From the NCBI GenBank assembly GCA_021298235.1, contig JAJTDX010000014.1:1-31717 (forward strand): a DNA stretch of 31,717 nucleotides, read 5' to 3'. This document shows, piece by piece, positions 1 to 7,595 of this stretch. A program made the position numbers and the translations under genes. This DNA is from Cryomorphaceae bacterium (GTDB taxonomy: Bacteria > Bacteroidota > Bacteroidia > Flavobacteriales > Crocinitomicaceae). The first letter of the stretch is position 1; each line of letters starts with the position of its first letter. A model generated the notes under the pieces. That model searched no databases. It saw nothing but the letters and a program-made list of their open reading frames with translations, and had not been told where the DNA came from.

Positions 1-431
1 GCTTCTTCTAGCTTGCAATGTTTAGCCAGTTCGGCACTGATGTCCTTTAGCGCGCTACTCTTCAAATAATCATCACTTATCCCTGTTGCGCAGGCAAGGG
101 CTTCTTCTAGCTTGCCTTGTTTAGCCAGTTCGGCACTGATGTCCTTTAGCGCGCTACTCTTATCTGACTCATCACTTATCCCTGTTGCGCAGGCAAGGGC
201 TTGCTGCATCGCAGATGCCGCTTCTTCTAGCTTGCAATGTTTAGCCAGTTCGGCACTGATGTCCTTTAGCGCGCTACTCTTCAAATAATCATCACTTATC
301 CCTGTTGCGCAGGCAAGGGCTTGCTGCATCGCAGATGCCGCTTCTTCTAGCTTGCCTTGTTTAGCCAGTTCGGCACTGATGTCCTTTAGCGCGCTACTCT
401 TCCTATAATCAGAACTTATCCCTGTTGCGCA
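1..431 (-). repeat. In-gene tandem array of 120-bp units coding 40-residue TPR-like repeats
   Basis: Read on the minus strand, units begin at 431, 311, 191 and 92 with the codons for CATGIS and continue past the window edge. Units 1 and 2 are 120 bp. Unit 3 is 99 bp because it lacks a 21-bp piece (residues ASAMQQA or an equivalent register) present at 201-220 and 321-340. Units 2 and 4 are identical over all 92 visible bases. Variation is confined to two short spots: the residues after CATGIS (SDYRK, DDYLK, DESDK, DDYLK) and the pair QG or HC before KLEEA, alternating QG, HC, QG, HC. Near-identity at synonymous positions points to very recent duplication or gene conversion. Confidence 0.95.
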
Positions 432-2795
432 GGCCTGCAATACTTCAAATTGCAGTTCGCTAAAGGGCGTTTTGTCTGCCAACCAATCCTTCTCCCAATC
501 GGCTGTGCGCTCGTAAATCGTCAAATAATCCAATCCCAAATCTGCGCATTCGCAGGCCATTTGAAACATTGAATAGCTTGGGAAGAATTCATCCCATGTC
601 AAAATCGAATGATCTTTGGGTAGCTGCTCGTCCAGGTGCTTGAGTAGTTTTTCAATGGCTGTTTTTCGGAAGGGTTTGTCTTTGCTTTCCAACAGTGTAA
701 GCTCCATCAGGCAAAGCATGTACAAAATAAACCTGCGTTTCACACCTTCTTCATCCGCTCCTCCAAAACTTTCAATGCGTTTCAGGGCGAGGTCTATTTC
801 ATTATTAGCCACGAGTGCCACCAGCTGGAACAGCTGCCGGGTAGCATCGAACTGCTTGAGTATCTTTTTTTGCTCAGCGGTATAAGCTTCGTTTTGAAAT
901 AAAGTGAATAACTCAGCAGCACGCGCTTCTTTTTTGCTTTCACTCAAGTGAGGGGCAAACAGATCAAGGGCATAACGCTGTTCGAAAGTACCTTCATGGT
1001 CTTGCCAGGTAGCGCAAAAATCGATGATGCGTTCGGAAGCATCCTCTACCTGTCTACTCTTTTCTTTCAGAAGATATTCTCTGAAGCTCTCGTGAAACAG
1101 CTGGTAATCCAGTACTTCTTCCGTGAGTGGGTTTTCGTAGAGCACTTCTTTCAAGGTGCTTCCAATGCGCTGTACCGTTGCTTCGCCTAAGTGGTTGATG
1201 AGCCCCAGGTGAGGCATCGTGAGGTAATCCTTCGCAGCCGCAAAGGTGTAGAGCCCGGCAAGCAGGGCATCCCCATCCGGGTCCTGTGCGTAGCGGTCGA
1301 GAATGGCTTTGTAGTATTCGTCTATTTCTTTGGGCAGGGCGTTCACATCATTCAGGGCAATGCTGAAATTTTCAAGGGCATCACAAAGCAATTTCAAATA
1401 CAGCGGATTTCCCTGAGAGCGTTGCTGCACTGCTTCGATCCAGGCACTTTCCCGTTCTACTTCGTATTTGTTGGCCACCTCGTAGATCAGGGCACGGATG
1501 TCTTCCCTACTTAAGCCATTCAGCTCCAGCTTGGTGTGGTATCCTGCAGGCAATGTCGTCCAAAGCTCATCAATGCTTTTGTGACCGCCCGGTCGGGAAC
1601 CATAAATGATCAGCACATGATCAAAGTTCTCACGCGGCAGGTAGTTCACGACGTTGTTTTCTACCCCTTCGTCCAAACCGTCAATCAAGAACAGAAGCTT
1701 CTGGCCTTTGCTATGCTCCGCCCACAAACGCCATTTCTCAAAGAGCTGTTGTTGCAATCCCCAGGTATTCTTGTCTTCGGCGCGAATTTCCCGGCATTGC
1801 GGAAAAAGTTCATCGGTGCGCTTGATGAGGTAAGTCAACAGGTAATCTATCTGAGCCTGCGCCGTACCACGACGGATGAAGTATTCAACGACAAGAACGT
1901 TCTTGATTTCTTCGTGCGCCCGCAGATCTTTAAAGAATTGAGCGATCAGGGCCGATTTACCGATCCCCGGATTTCCCTGGATGGAGAAATACCCTTTGTG
2001 TTTTTCCGAAACAAACTTGAGCAATTGCGCACGCTCAGCTGTTCGGCCTTTGAACGTTTCCGTAAGCTCTTCAATGCGCTGGTAAAACTCGTTGCTGCCA
2101 CTTTTTTTCCATTCGTGGAGCGGCAGGTATTTATGAAATTCGTGGTAGAAGTCCTTCTCGCGATAGTGTTTTCCTAAAGGATAATTCAACAAACCGATCT
2201 TATCGTTCTTGAGGTCATTAAAAAACGCGAAAGAAGCCTCGCTGTTTTCGTTTCTGTAAAGCAATACCGGGTGCAGAGAAAGCTCACCATCCATTGTTTT
2301 CAAGACCACTTTACCCTCTTTTTCTTCCGTAGAGCTGGCTTCCAGCCATTTGGATGCGAGCAGCTGATCCAAAAAAGGTTCAAACTTTTTAATATCCTCT
2401 CTGCATTGGTCATCGCTTGGCGTAGCGCCGTGGGCATAGCCGTTGCGGAAAGAAATTACGTTGGTTTTATCCGCTTTCAATGCTTTAACAAGCGTACCGA
2501 ATTCACCGGCAAACTCAGTCAAGGCCCAGGTAAAATTATCTTTCTGTAATTCTTCAAACAGCAACCGACTAAACAGCTGCCAGGTGCCGAGAGAGGGCGT
2601 CCTGAGGCCTTGTGCCAGCATCCCTTTTGCTGCATCGCTCAGCTTATTGTGTTGTACATAGGATGAGAGAATCACCACCGTGTGTATTTTGATGATGCTC
2701 TCAAAGAGGTCAATCATGCGGTGCACCTTACGGAAAGGCTGTTCTTCAGACAGATAAAGCTGATAAAGCGTGTGAATATGTGGGTGTTTTTCCAT
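1..2795 (-). CDS. HEPN-like / STAND (NACHT-type) NTPase with tandem TPR-like repeats, 3' end outside the window
   Basis: An uninterrupted minus-strand frame of 931 codons runs from the ATG at 2795 off the left edge. An in-frame TGA 9 bases upstream of the ATG fixes it as the first possible start. The N-terminal region (about 1-200) is helical and holds R117-N-G-Y-A-H122, matching the Rx4H catalytic signature of HEPN RNases. A typical STAND entry motif (FKGRTAERAQLLKF) precedes Walker A GNPGIGKS (274-281). Walker B is LLFLIDGLDE, ending at E376, and a later GNPLYLKL motif also fits STAND NTPases. From residue 789 the protein is a tandem array of 40-residue TPR-like units. In known systems such proteins sense an invader through the repeats and release an effector domain by NTP-driven oligomerisation, so a defence or programmed-death role is likely but inferred. 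GC is nearer 50% than the rest, hinting at transfer. The HEPN call is the least certain part. Confidence 0.85.
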   Translation of the reverse strand, partial: MEKHPHIHTLYQLYLSEEQPFRKVHRMIDLFESIIKIHTVVILSSYVQHNKLSDAAKGMLAQGLRTPSLGTWQLFSRLLFEELQKDNFTWALTEFAGEFGTLVKALKADKTNVISFRNGYAHGATPSDDQCREDIKKFEPFLDQLLASKWLEASSTEEKEGKVVLKTMDGELSLHPVLLYRNENSEASFAFFNDLKNDKIGLLNYPLGKHYREKDFYHEFHKYLPLHEWKKSGSNEFYQRIEELTETFKGRTAERAQLLKFVSEKHKGYFSIQGNPGIGKSALIAQFFKDLRAHEEIKNVLVVEYFIRRGTAQAQIDYLLTYLIKRTDELFPQCREIRAEDKNTWGLQQQLFEKWRLWAEHSKGQKLLFLIDGLDEGVENNVVNYLPRENFDHVLIIYGSRPGGHKSIDELWTTLPAGYHTKLELNGLSREDIRALIYEVANKYEVERESAWIEAVQQRSQGNPLYLKLLCDALENFSIALNDVNALPKEIDEYYKAILDRYAQDPDGDALLAGLYTFAAAKDYLTMPHLGLINHLGEATVQRIGSTLKEVLYENPLTEEVLDYQLFHESFREYLLKEKSRQVEDASERIIDFCATWQDHEGTFEQRYALDLFAPHLSESKKEARAAELFTLFQNEAYTAEQKKILKQFDATRQLFQLVALVANNEIDLALKRIESFGGADEEGVKRRFILYMLCLMELTLLESKDKPFRKTAIEKLLKHLDEQLPKDHSILTWDEFFPSYSMFQMACECADLGLDYLTIYERTADWEKDWLADKTPFSELQFEVLQACATGISSDYRKSSALKDISAELAKQGKLEEAASAMQQALACATGISDDYLKSSALKDISAELAKHCKLEEAASAMQQALACATGISDESDKSSALKDISAELAKQGKLEEALACATGISDDYLKSSALKDISAELAKHCKLEE

Positions 2796-2854
2796 GTGAG
2801 CAGATCAGTTTGCAGAAGATGAAGATAGGGATTTTGGTGGAAAACGCCACTGAG

Positions 2855-2950
2855 CAGAATGAGAAACAGAATGAGAAACAGAATGAGAAACAGAATGAGA
2901 AGCAGAAGGAGAAGGAGAAGCAGAATGAGAAGCAGAAACAGAATGAGGAA
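2855..2950. repeat. 12-bp microsatellite (CAGAATGAGAAA) upstream of the STAND gene
   Basis: Eight consecutive units of 12, 12, 12, 12, 18, 12, 6 and 12 bp fill 96 bp. The first three are identical and the rest carry A/G changes. On the plus strand the tract is almost pure purine. It lies in the 180-bp gap between the STAND start (2795) and the stop of the sialidase-like gene (2976), so it sits in the 5' region of the STAND gene. Slippage would change promoter spacing or leader length. I see no clear TAnnTTTG element between it and the ATG. Confidence 0.95.
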
Positions 2951-2975
2951 TTGGTTAACGCTCTGATTGTGTCGT

Positions 2976-4148
2976 TTACTTCAGCATTCCTACATTAATC
3001 AACGTCACCCAAAGGGAGATTGTTCCGTTATCCATTCGGGGGTAGATGGGTCGAATTTCGCCTTTAACGGCAGAGATGTTCAAATAGTCGCCGAAGAAAT
3101 TCTTGGCATCAGGGGAAAAAGGGCTGTCACTTATTCTGTAGTCCTTGAATGTTTCTCCACCATCTTTGGATACTGAAATGTAGACATCTGTTTGAAGGTC
3201 GGTGTAATTTCGTCTATCGTAATACACAAAATAAAGGTATCCCGTGCTTTGGTCAACTGTTACCCATGTAAAGAACTGGTGTGTTTTTGTCTTATCCTGA
3301 TTAACTTTTCGTGCTTCCGACCATGTTTTTCCACCGTCTTTAGACACGGAAAGGAACACATCCGTATTGTCTTTTCCCCATCCTTCGATCTGAGGCCCAA
3401 TCTTTTGTTCTACGGGCAACCAGGTCTTTCCCCGATCTTTTGAAACCTGAAAAACCAATCCCTTCGGTCCTGACCATACCACATAAATTTCTCCTTTCGG
3501 TCCAACGGCAGGCACGGCACCCTCCACGGTATTGTCGCTGTCGATACAATCACCGCCGTAAAATGAGATGCGCTTGGGATCTGTCCATGTTTTTCCTTGG
3601 TCAGATGAACGCGAGAATAAAATAACAGAAGAGTCCGTTTCCAATTCGGAATCGTACTTATCAAACTGCGTCCAGGTGAGGTAAATGTCATTGTTCATCG
3701 GATTCAGTACCATCCAGTGTTTATCCTGTGCTTTCGTACCGTTTGGTTTTGGGAAGGTGCCATCATTAAATTTGCCATCCACAGACGATGCCGACTGACA
3801 CACAATCCGATCGATCCAGGAGGTCTTTTTGTAATCAGCCAAATGAAAATAATACACTCTTCCGGCAGTATCGAACAGAATGGCAGGGTCACCCCAAACA
3901 CCGTAGGTACTGCTCATTTTTCTGCTTTGCCAAGTCTTTCCACCGTCTTTGGTATAGTAGTAATCGCTTAAAATACAACCGGCGGCGATATTGTTCGGAT
4001 TCTTTGGATCAATCGCTATAGATGGCTCGGACTGGCCATAGGCTGCCGACATGAAGTTGAACGGTTTCAATTTTACATTCTGAAAATCAGTCTGAGCTGA
4101 AACTTTTACAGTCGAGAATGCAATGAGTATAAGCAGTAAGCAACGCAT
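2976..4148 (-). CDS. Secreted sialidase-like (BNR/Asp-box) beta-propeller protein
   Basis: A 390-residue protein with an N-terminal signal peptide (MRCLLLILIAFSTVKVSAQ). It carries five Asp-box motifs of the S-x-D-x-G-x-T-W type near residues 65-73, 179-188, 236-243, 269-276 and 327-334, the signature of six-bladed propellers of sialidases and related secreted hydrolases. Late motifs such as QFFTWVTVDQ, YFVYYDRRNY and FFGDYLNI resemble exo-alpha-sialidase-like proteins of Bacteroidota. The stretch between IEGWG (about 254-258) and NTDVFLS (261-267) looks shorter than I remember for the family, which usually has an extra loop of about 30 residues there. No catalytic sialidase residues can be assigned confidently. 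The start lies 3 bases after the M61 peptidase stop, so the two are probably cotranscribed. Confidence 0.8.
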   Translation of the reverse strand: MRCLLLILIAFSTVKVSAQTDFQNVKLKPFNFMSAAYGQSEPSIAIDPKNPNNIAAGCILSDYYYTKDGGKTWQSRKMSSTYGVWGDPAILFDTAGRVYYFHLADYKKTSWIDRIVCQSASSVDGKFNDGTFPKPNGTKAQDKHWMVLNPMNNDIYLTWTQFDKYDSELETDSSVILFSRSSDQGKTWTDPKRISFYGGDCIDSDNTVEGAVPAVGPKGEIYVVWSGPKGLVFQVSKDRGKTWLPVEQKIGPQIEGWGKDNTDVFLSVSKDGGKTWSEARKVNQDKTKTHQFFTWVTVDQSTGYLYFVYYDRRNYTDLQTDVYISVSKDGGETFKDYRISDSPFSPDAKNFFGDYLNISAVKGEIRPIYPRMDNGTISLWVTLINVGMLK

Positions 4149-4151
4149 ACG

Positions 4152-5942
4152 TTAAATTTTAGTTCTTAACCAATAATTACGGAGTTTTTCACCCTGAGTG
4201 TCGGTCGTTTTCTTGAAAATAAATTGAGGTTTGAGATAGTCCGTCATGGTTACTGAGACATTCATCAATTTTTCTTCTCTTGAGATCAACAGATCGAACT
4301 TTTCGCCCGATTTTAATCCCCCTGTAAATTGTTCCAAAGCGCTTTGATCGATTCGGTAACCGTTACATCCAATGATTTCATCGTTAACGGAAATTCCTGC
4401 TTGTTCGGCAGCTGATCCTGAACGAATACCACGAACGAGAACTTTTCCACCTTCCTGTCGCAGAGAAGCCCCAAATGAAGGACGGGCGACACCTGTTTCT
4501 TCTACTTGCAACCCAACTTTTTTAAAGGTCTCTTGCAATGGTGCGATTTCCGTTCCGAATACATATTTACGGAAAAATTCATCCATGTCTTCTCCGAGAA
4601 AAGCTTCCAGCTCATCCTGAAATTCTTGTTCTGAAAAACCACGATTCAATCCTTTGTAATACTTGTTATACAATACCTGAAGAAAATGATCCAGGCATTT
4701 CTGCCCCTTGTATTTGGAAATGATCATCACATCCAGAATTGCAGCGAGCATCTGACCGCGAGAGTAATAGGTCATGGTGGTATTGGAACTGTTCTCAGTT
4801 GGTCGATAGGCCTTTATCCATGCGTCAAAGCTGGCATGTGCCACCGGTTGAACTCGCGCACCCACAGATCCCTCGACGTAATTGATCGTACTCTGTATTT
4901 TCTGGATGTATTCTGATGGATCCGTAAACCCTGCCCTGACAAGCAAAAGTTCATCATAGTAGGAAGTAAATCCTTCCATTACCCACAACAACGAGGTGTA
5001 GTTCTCCTCATCATAGTTAAAGGGTCCCAACTCGATCGGGCGGATGCGTTTTACATTCCACAGGTGGAAATATTCATGTGCAACCAACGACAAAAAACCG
5101 ATGTATTCTCCTCCCTGGTAGGTCCAACGGTTGACACTCAACGTACACGAATTGGTATGCTCCAATCCCCCTTGACCGTCCACGACATTGTGAATAATGA
5201 ACGTATAATTCTTATTTGGATTCTCTCCGATCACGCTTGTAGCCGTTTCGACAATATGCGCCATGTCTTTTTTAAGTGCTTTTACATCGTAATTCCCTTC
5301 TCCATAGATGGCCACCGTATGATCCACTCCCGCAGCCATGAAATGGAAAACCTCCTGATTTCCGACCTCAATGGGGCAATCCACGAGTTGGTCATAATCA
5401 TTGAACTTAAATTTGACCGTGCCATCCGAAGCTACGGATTCATCTGCAGGTGTTAGGGAGGTGCTTACTTTTTTGAAATCTTTGTAGGGTTTTACTGTAA
5501 GTTCACCCGGCAATTGTTTTTGACCGTCCAAATACATGAAAACACCTGATCCCGAAATAAACCCGTGAGTTAAATCAAGGAAACTTGTACGCACCGAAAG
5601 CTCAAAAGAGTATACATCGTAAACTACTTTAACCGTCGAAGCTGAACCTTTTTCAACCGACCATGCATTTTTGGTTCGTTTGCTCACTTTAAGTGGCTTT
5701 CCTAACTCATCAAAAGCCTTGACCAAATCAACGTTTTTAGAAAATTCACGCACCAGATATGACCCTGGAGCCCACACAGGCATTTTCACGGTAAGTTGGT
5801 TTGCATTAAAACCAGTAAGTACCATTTCCACATGGAAATAATGGTTTTGTGGCTTGGGCATAGATACCTCATATGAGATCTTTTGCGAGAATAAAAGGGT
5901 TGGTATGAGTCCAAAAAGAACGATTAGAAGGCGCATGTTCAA
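4152..5942 (-). CDS. M61-family (glycyl aminopeptidase-like) metallopeptidase with C-terminal PDZ domain
   Basis: A 596-residue secreted peptidase. Residues 1-19 form a signal peptide. An N-terminal beta domain (about 20-200) carries the MPVWAPGSYLVREFS motif typical of M61. The catalytic domain has H289-E-Y-F-H293 followed by WNVKRIRP, and the third zinc ligand is E323 in WVMEGFTSYY. A PDZ domain follows at about 490-565 (VLVRGIRSGSAAEQAGI). M61 enzymes remove N-terminal residues, typically glycine, from peptides in the periplasm or outside the cell. It sits 20 bases after the transglutaminase-like gene and 3 bases before the sialidase-like gene, in an apparent operon. All metal ligands are present, so it should be active. 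Confidence 0.92.
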   Translation of the reverse strand: MNMRLLIVLFGLIPTLLFSQKISYEVSMPKPQNHYFHVEMVLTGFNANQLTVKMPVWAPGSYLVREFSKNVDLVKAFDELGKPLKVSKRTKNAWSVEKGSASTVKVVYDVYSFELSVRTSFLDLTHGFISGSGVFMYLDGQKQLPGELTVKPYKDFKKVSTSLTPADESVASDGTVKFKFNDYDQLVDCPIEVGNQEVFHFMAAGVDHTVAIYGEGNYDVKALKKDMAHIVETATSVIGENPNKNYTFIIHNVVDGQGGLEHTNSCTLSVNRWTYQGGEYIGFLSLVAHEYFHLWNVKRIRPIELGPFNYDEENYTSLLWVMEGFTSYYDELLLVRAGFTDPSEYIQKIQSTINYVEGSVGARVQPVAHASFDAWIKAYRPTENSSNTTMTYYSRGQMLAAILDVMIISKYKGQKCLDHFLQVLYNKYYKGLNRGFSEQEFQDELEAFLGEDMDEFFRKYVFGTEIAPLQETFKKVGLQVEETGVARPSFGASLRQEGGKVLVRGIRSGSAAEQAGISVNDEIIGCNGYRIDQSALEQFTGGLKSGEKFDLLISREEKLMNVSVTMTDYLKPQFIFKKTTDTQGEKLRNYWLRTKI

Positions 5943-5962
5943 CGGTTTTGATCAAAGATACA

Positions 5963-6613
5963 TCATTCCAGCGTCCAAAGATGACGGAAAGAAAATTCTT
6001 TGGTGTTATAAATTTGCTCAAACAAATGAGGATAATATGCTTTCATTTCAGTGTTCATGAGCTCCAGGGGTACGTCTTCGAAAGTGCCGTAGAAATGCTT
6101 GTATTCCATAAATGCTCTTCCCCCGTCATAAGCTTGAAACATGGAGTCGGAGCGTCCATCCCACTCGAGCGGCGTGACACCACTCACACGACAGATCCTT
6201 GCATCGAATGCTGGCGTGCATTTCACCCAAATTCCCTCAAGAAACACTTCCACAAAGCCATGAAAAACGATTTCTTCCCTTCTGAGGTAGCGGGTTAATT
6301 TTTCTACACCAATGTGATTGGTAACCACGGCATACCCCAATTTAGCGGGAAAACCAAGTTTTCGGAAAAGGGCGGCCAGGAGTATGGCTTTCTCAACGCA
6401 CCATGCGCGTTTTCGTGTTGCGATGGTAGAGGCGGTCAGAGCCGGTTTTCGAAGATCAAGGTGATATGGATCATAGAGAAATCCATCTCGAACCCTCATG
6501 TAAAGGGCTTTTGCCTTTTCCAACGTATCGCTCGGAAGCTCCTGCGCAAAACCATCCAGCAAAGGATGAGAATAATTCAAATATTCTGTTTCCTCCAGGT
6601 ATTTATTCAGCAT
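5963..6613 (-). CDS. Transglutaminase-like (arylamine/peptidase-type) cysteine protein
   Basis: A 216-residue soluble protein without signal peptide. The transglutaminase-like core has C72 in AWCVEKAILLAAL, H118 in FHGFVEVFLEG and D137 in KCTPAFDA, giving an intact Cys-His-Asp triad in the right order and spacing. The motif around C72 marks the bacterial cysteine-protease-like branch rather than eukaryotic cross-linking enzymes. Its first codons overlap the end of aroK by 11 bases, indicating translational coupling, and the M61 gene follows 20 bases later. The substrate cannot be told from the sequence; peptide hydrolysis or amide transfer are the usual activities of the fold. Confidence 0.82.
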   Translation of the reverse strand: MLNKYLEETEYLNYSHPLLDGFAQELPSDTLEKAKALYMRVRDGFLYDPYHLDLRKPALTASTIATRKRAWCVEKAILLAALFRKLGFPAKLGYAVVTNHIGVEKLTRYLRREEIVFHGFVEVFLEGIWVKCTPAFDARICRVSGVTPLEWDGRSDSMFQAYDGGRAFMEYKHFYGTFEDVPLELMNTEMKAYYPHLFEQIYNTKEFSFRHLWTLE

Positions 6614-7112
6614 GACGAAGTTTTTTCAGGAGGTCTGAAACGGAAATTGAGTCAGAGCTTACGATCACCTTTGCCTGCTGATACATTTTTTTCCTCCTGT
6701 CATACCGATCTTTAACAAAATTGCGTAGTTCAGGTTCACTAAGCGATTTTAAGAGAGGTCTGTTTTCATTCTCTAAAAGGAGTCTTCGAATCAGCTCTTT
6801 CTCAGAAACATGAAGAAAGATCGTAGTACCGAGAGCATTTAATTGTTCCATCATTCCCGGAATTTCCGGAAGACCGCCCCCCACAGAAATCACACACTCA
6901 TCTTTATCGAAAAAAGCACGAACCGCATCCTGCTCTAGCTCTCGAAAGTTTTGTTCCCCCTCCGTTTCAAAAATCTGACTAACCGACATCCCTGTTCGTT
7001 CTTCAATATATTGATCAGAATCAATGAATTCACGCTCTAAATGAACAGCTAGTGAAGCTCCGAGCGTTGTTTTCCCGGATCCCATAAACCCAATAAGGAT
7101 AATGTGAGACAT
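6603..7112 (-). CDS. aroK: Shikimate kinase
   Basis: A 169-residue enzyme phosphorylating shikimate at O3 with ATP, the fifth step from DAHP to chorismate, in the cytosol. The start at 7112 is chosen because the sequence then begins MSHIILIGFMGSGKTT, placing Walker A (G8 to T16) directly after the first beta strand as in all family members; the 17 upstream codons back to 7163 look like leader sequence. Shikimate-binding D31-S-D33, an FRELE arginine near 57 and the SVGGGLP loop are present. The length is normal. A TTACTTTG element (7117-7124, minus strand) lies only a few bases before the ATG, so the mRNA may be almost leaderless. It heads the run of four minus-strand genes. Confidence 0.95.
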   Translation of the reverse strand: MSHIILIGFMGSGKTTLGASLAVHLEREFIDSDQYIEERTGMSVSQIFETEGEQNFRELEQDAVRAFFDKDECVISVGGGLPEIPGMMEQLNALGTTIFLHVSEKELIRRLLLENENRPLLKSLSEPELRNFVKDRYDRRKKMYQQAKVIVSSDSISVSDLLKKLRHAE

Positions 7113-7187
7113 GGGGCAAAGTAACGAAAAGACACGCAGGTTTTGTTCAATCTTAAGACGCAATCTTAAAAAAATACAAATCCAATC

Positions 7188-7217
7188 TTGCCTAAACGAA
7201 TAATCCCATTATCTTTG
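7188..7217 (+). promoter_or_regulatory. Bacteroidota-type promoter of tRNA-Lys
   Basis: A -33-like TTG at 7188-7190 is followed after 19 bases by TATCTTTG at 7210-7217, a perfect TAnnTTTG -7 element. The predicted start point near 7224 is about 9 bases before the tRNA. Confidence 0.75.
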
Positions 7218-7232
7218 CACCCGCAAACGCTC

Positions 7233-7305
7233 GATTCCGTAGCTCAGCTGGTAGAGCAATACACTTTTAATGTATGGGCCCTGGGTTCGAATCCCAGCGG
7301 AATCA
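7233..7305 (+). tRNA. tRNA-Lys (anticodon UUU)
   Basis: A 73-base cloverleaf. The acceptor arm GATTCCG pairs perfectly with CGGAATC (7298-7304), with discriminator A at 7305. The anticodon stem ATACA/TGTAT encloses loop CTTTTAA, so the anticodon is TTT (7266-7268), reading Lys codons. The T loop is TTCGAAT. CCA is not encoded. A promoter and a terminator flank it, so it is a single-gene unit. Confidence 0.97.
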
Positions 7306-7313
7306 CTCTGATG

Positions 7314-7346
7314 AAAGCACAATCCGTAGGATGGTGCTTTTTTCGT
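7314..7346 (+). terminator. Intrinsic terminator after tRNA-Lys
   Basis: AAAGCAC (7314-7320) pairs with GTGCTTT (7334-7340), and an inner ATCC/GGAT stem closes on a three-base loop. A run of T follows (7338-7343). It is placed nine bases after the tRNA. Confidence 0.85.
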
Positions 7347-7504
7347 TTCAGGCCGAATCTGAGCGTTTTTTTATTGAAATTCTCCTCATCCATAACTTTG
7401 CTCAAGTGAGGTCGGAAAGAAAAAAGTACCTGGCGAACGAAGTGAGAAGTGCTCGCACTTGAAGTACGGAAACCCCTATTTTAAGTATGTTATTTTTAAT
7501 TATA

Positions 7505-7525
7505 ATTAGGGTTTACCCCTATTTG
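7505..7525 (+). promoter_or_regulatory. Candidate operator (TAGGG-TTTAC-CCCTA dyad) at the response-regulator promoter
   Basis: TAGGG (7507-7511) and CCCTA (7517-7521) form a perfect inverted repeat with a five-base spacer. The outward extension is 7 of 8 matched. Its right arm runs into the TTTG -33 element. A further half-like ACCCCTATTT lies at 7472-7481. A similar GTTTACCCC motif occurs inverted in front of the YodC-like gene. Binding by the adjacent regulator is inference. Confidence 0.5.
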
Positions 7526-7552
7526 ACGCTAAATATGCTTAAATTAACTTTG
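7522..7552 (+). promoter_or_regulatory. Promoter of the response-regulator gene
   Basis: TTTG (7522-7525), 19 bases, then TAACTTTG (7545-7552) is a full match to the Bacteroidota TTTG-N19-TAnnTTTG consensus. The expected transcription start, about 7559, lies after an ATG at 7557, which therefore cannot be the translation start and points to the ATG at 7596. Confidence 0.8.
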
Positions 7553-7595
7553 ATTCATGTCGAATGAACTTTTACGCTACACCTTAAGAAAAACT

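Noticed and set aside
1..431. CRISPR array
   Set aside because: Units are 120/99 bp with no short repeat and unique spacer structure, and they form an in-frame protein repeat.
616..2661. Several plus-strand open frames of 70-210 codons
   Set aside because: They lie wholly opposite the continuous 931-codon STAND NTPase frame, have no recognisable motifs and are products of that gene's composition.
2780..2998. Plus-strand frame coding a QNEK-repeat peptide (possible start at 2819)
   Set aside because: It is essentially the microsatellite read in frame, overlaps the ends of both flanking genes and has no promoter. The unit lengths being multiples of six keep it open without selection.
7113..7163. 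Longer N-terminus for shikimate kinase
   Set aside because: The added residues precede the universal first beta strand and the region contains the gene's probable -7 element.
7447..7460. Palindrome AAGTGC-TC-GCACTT as a terminator or operator
   Set aside because: The two-base loop is too tight for an intrinsic terminator, no T run follows and no similar copy was seen elsewhere.
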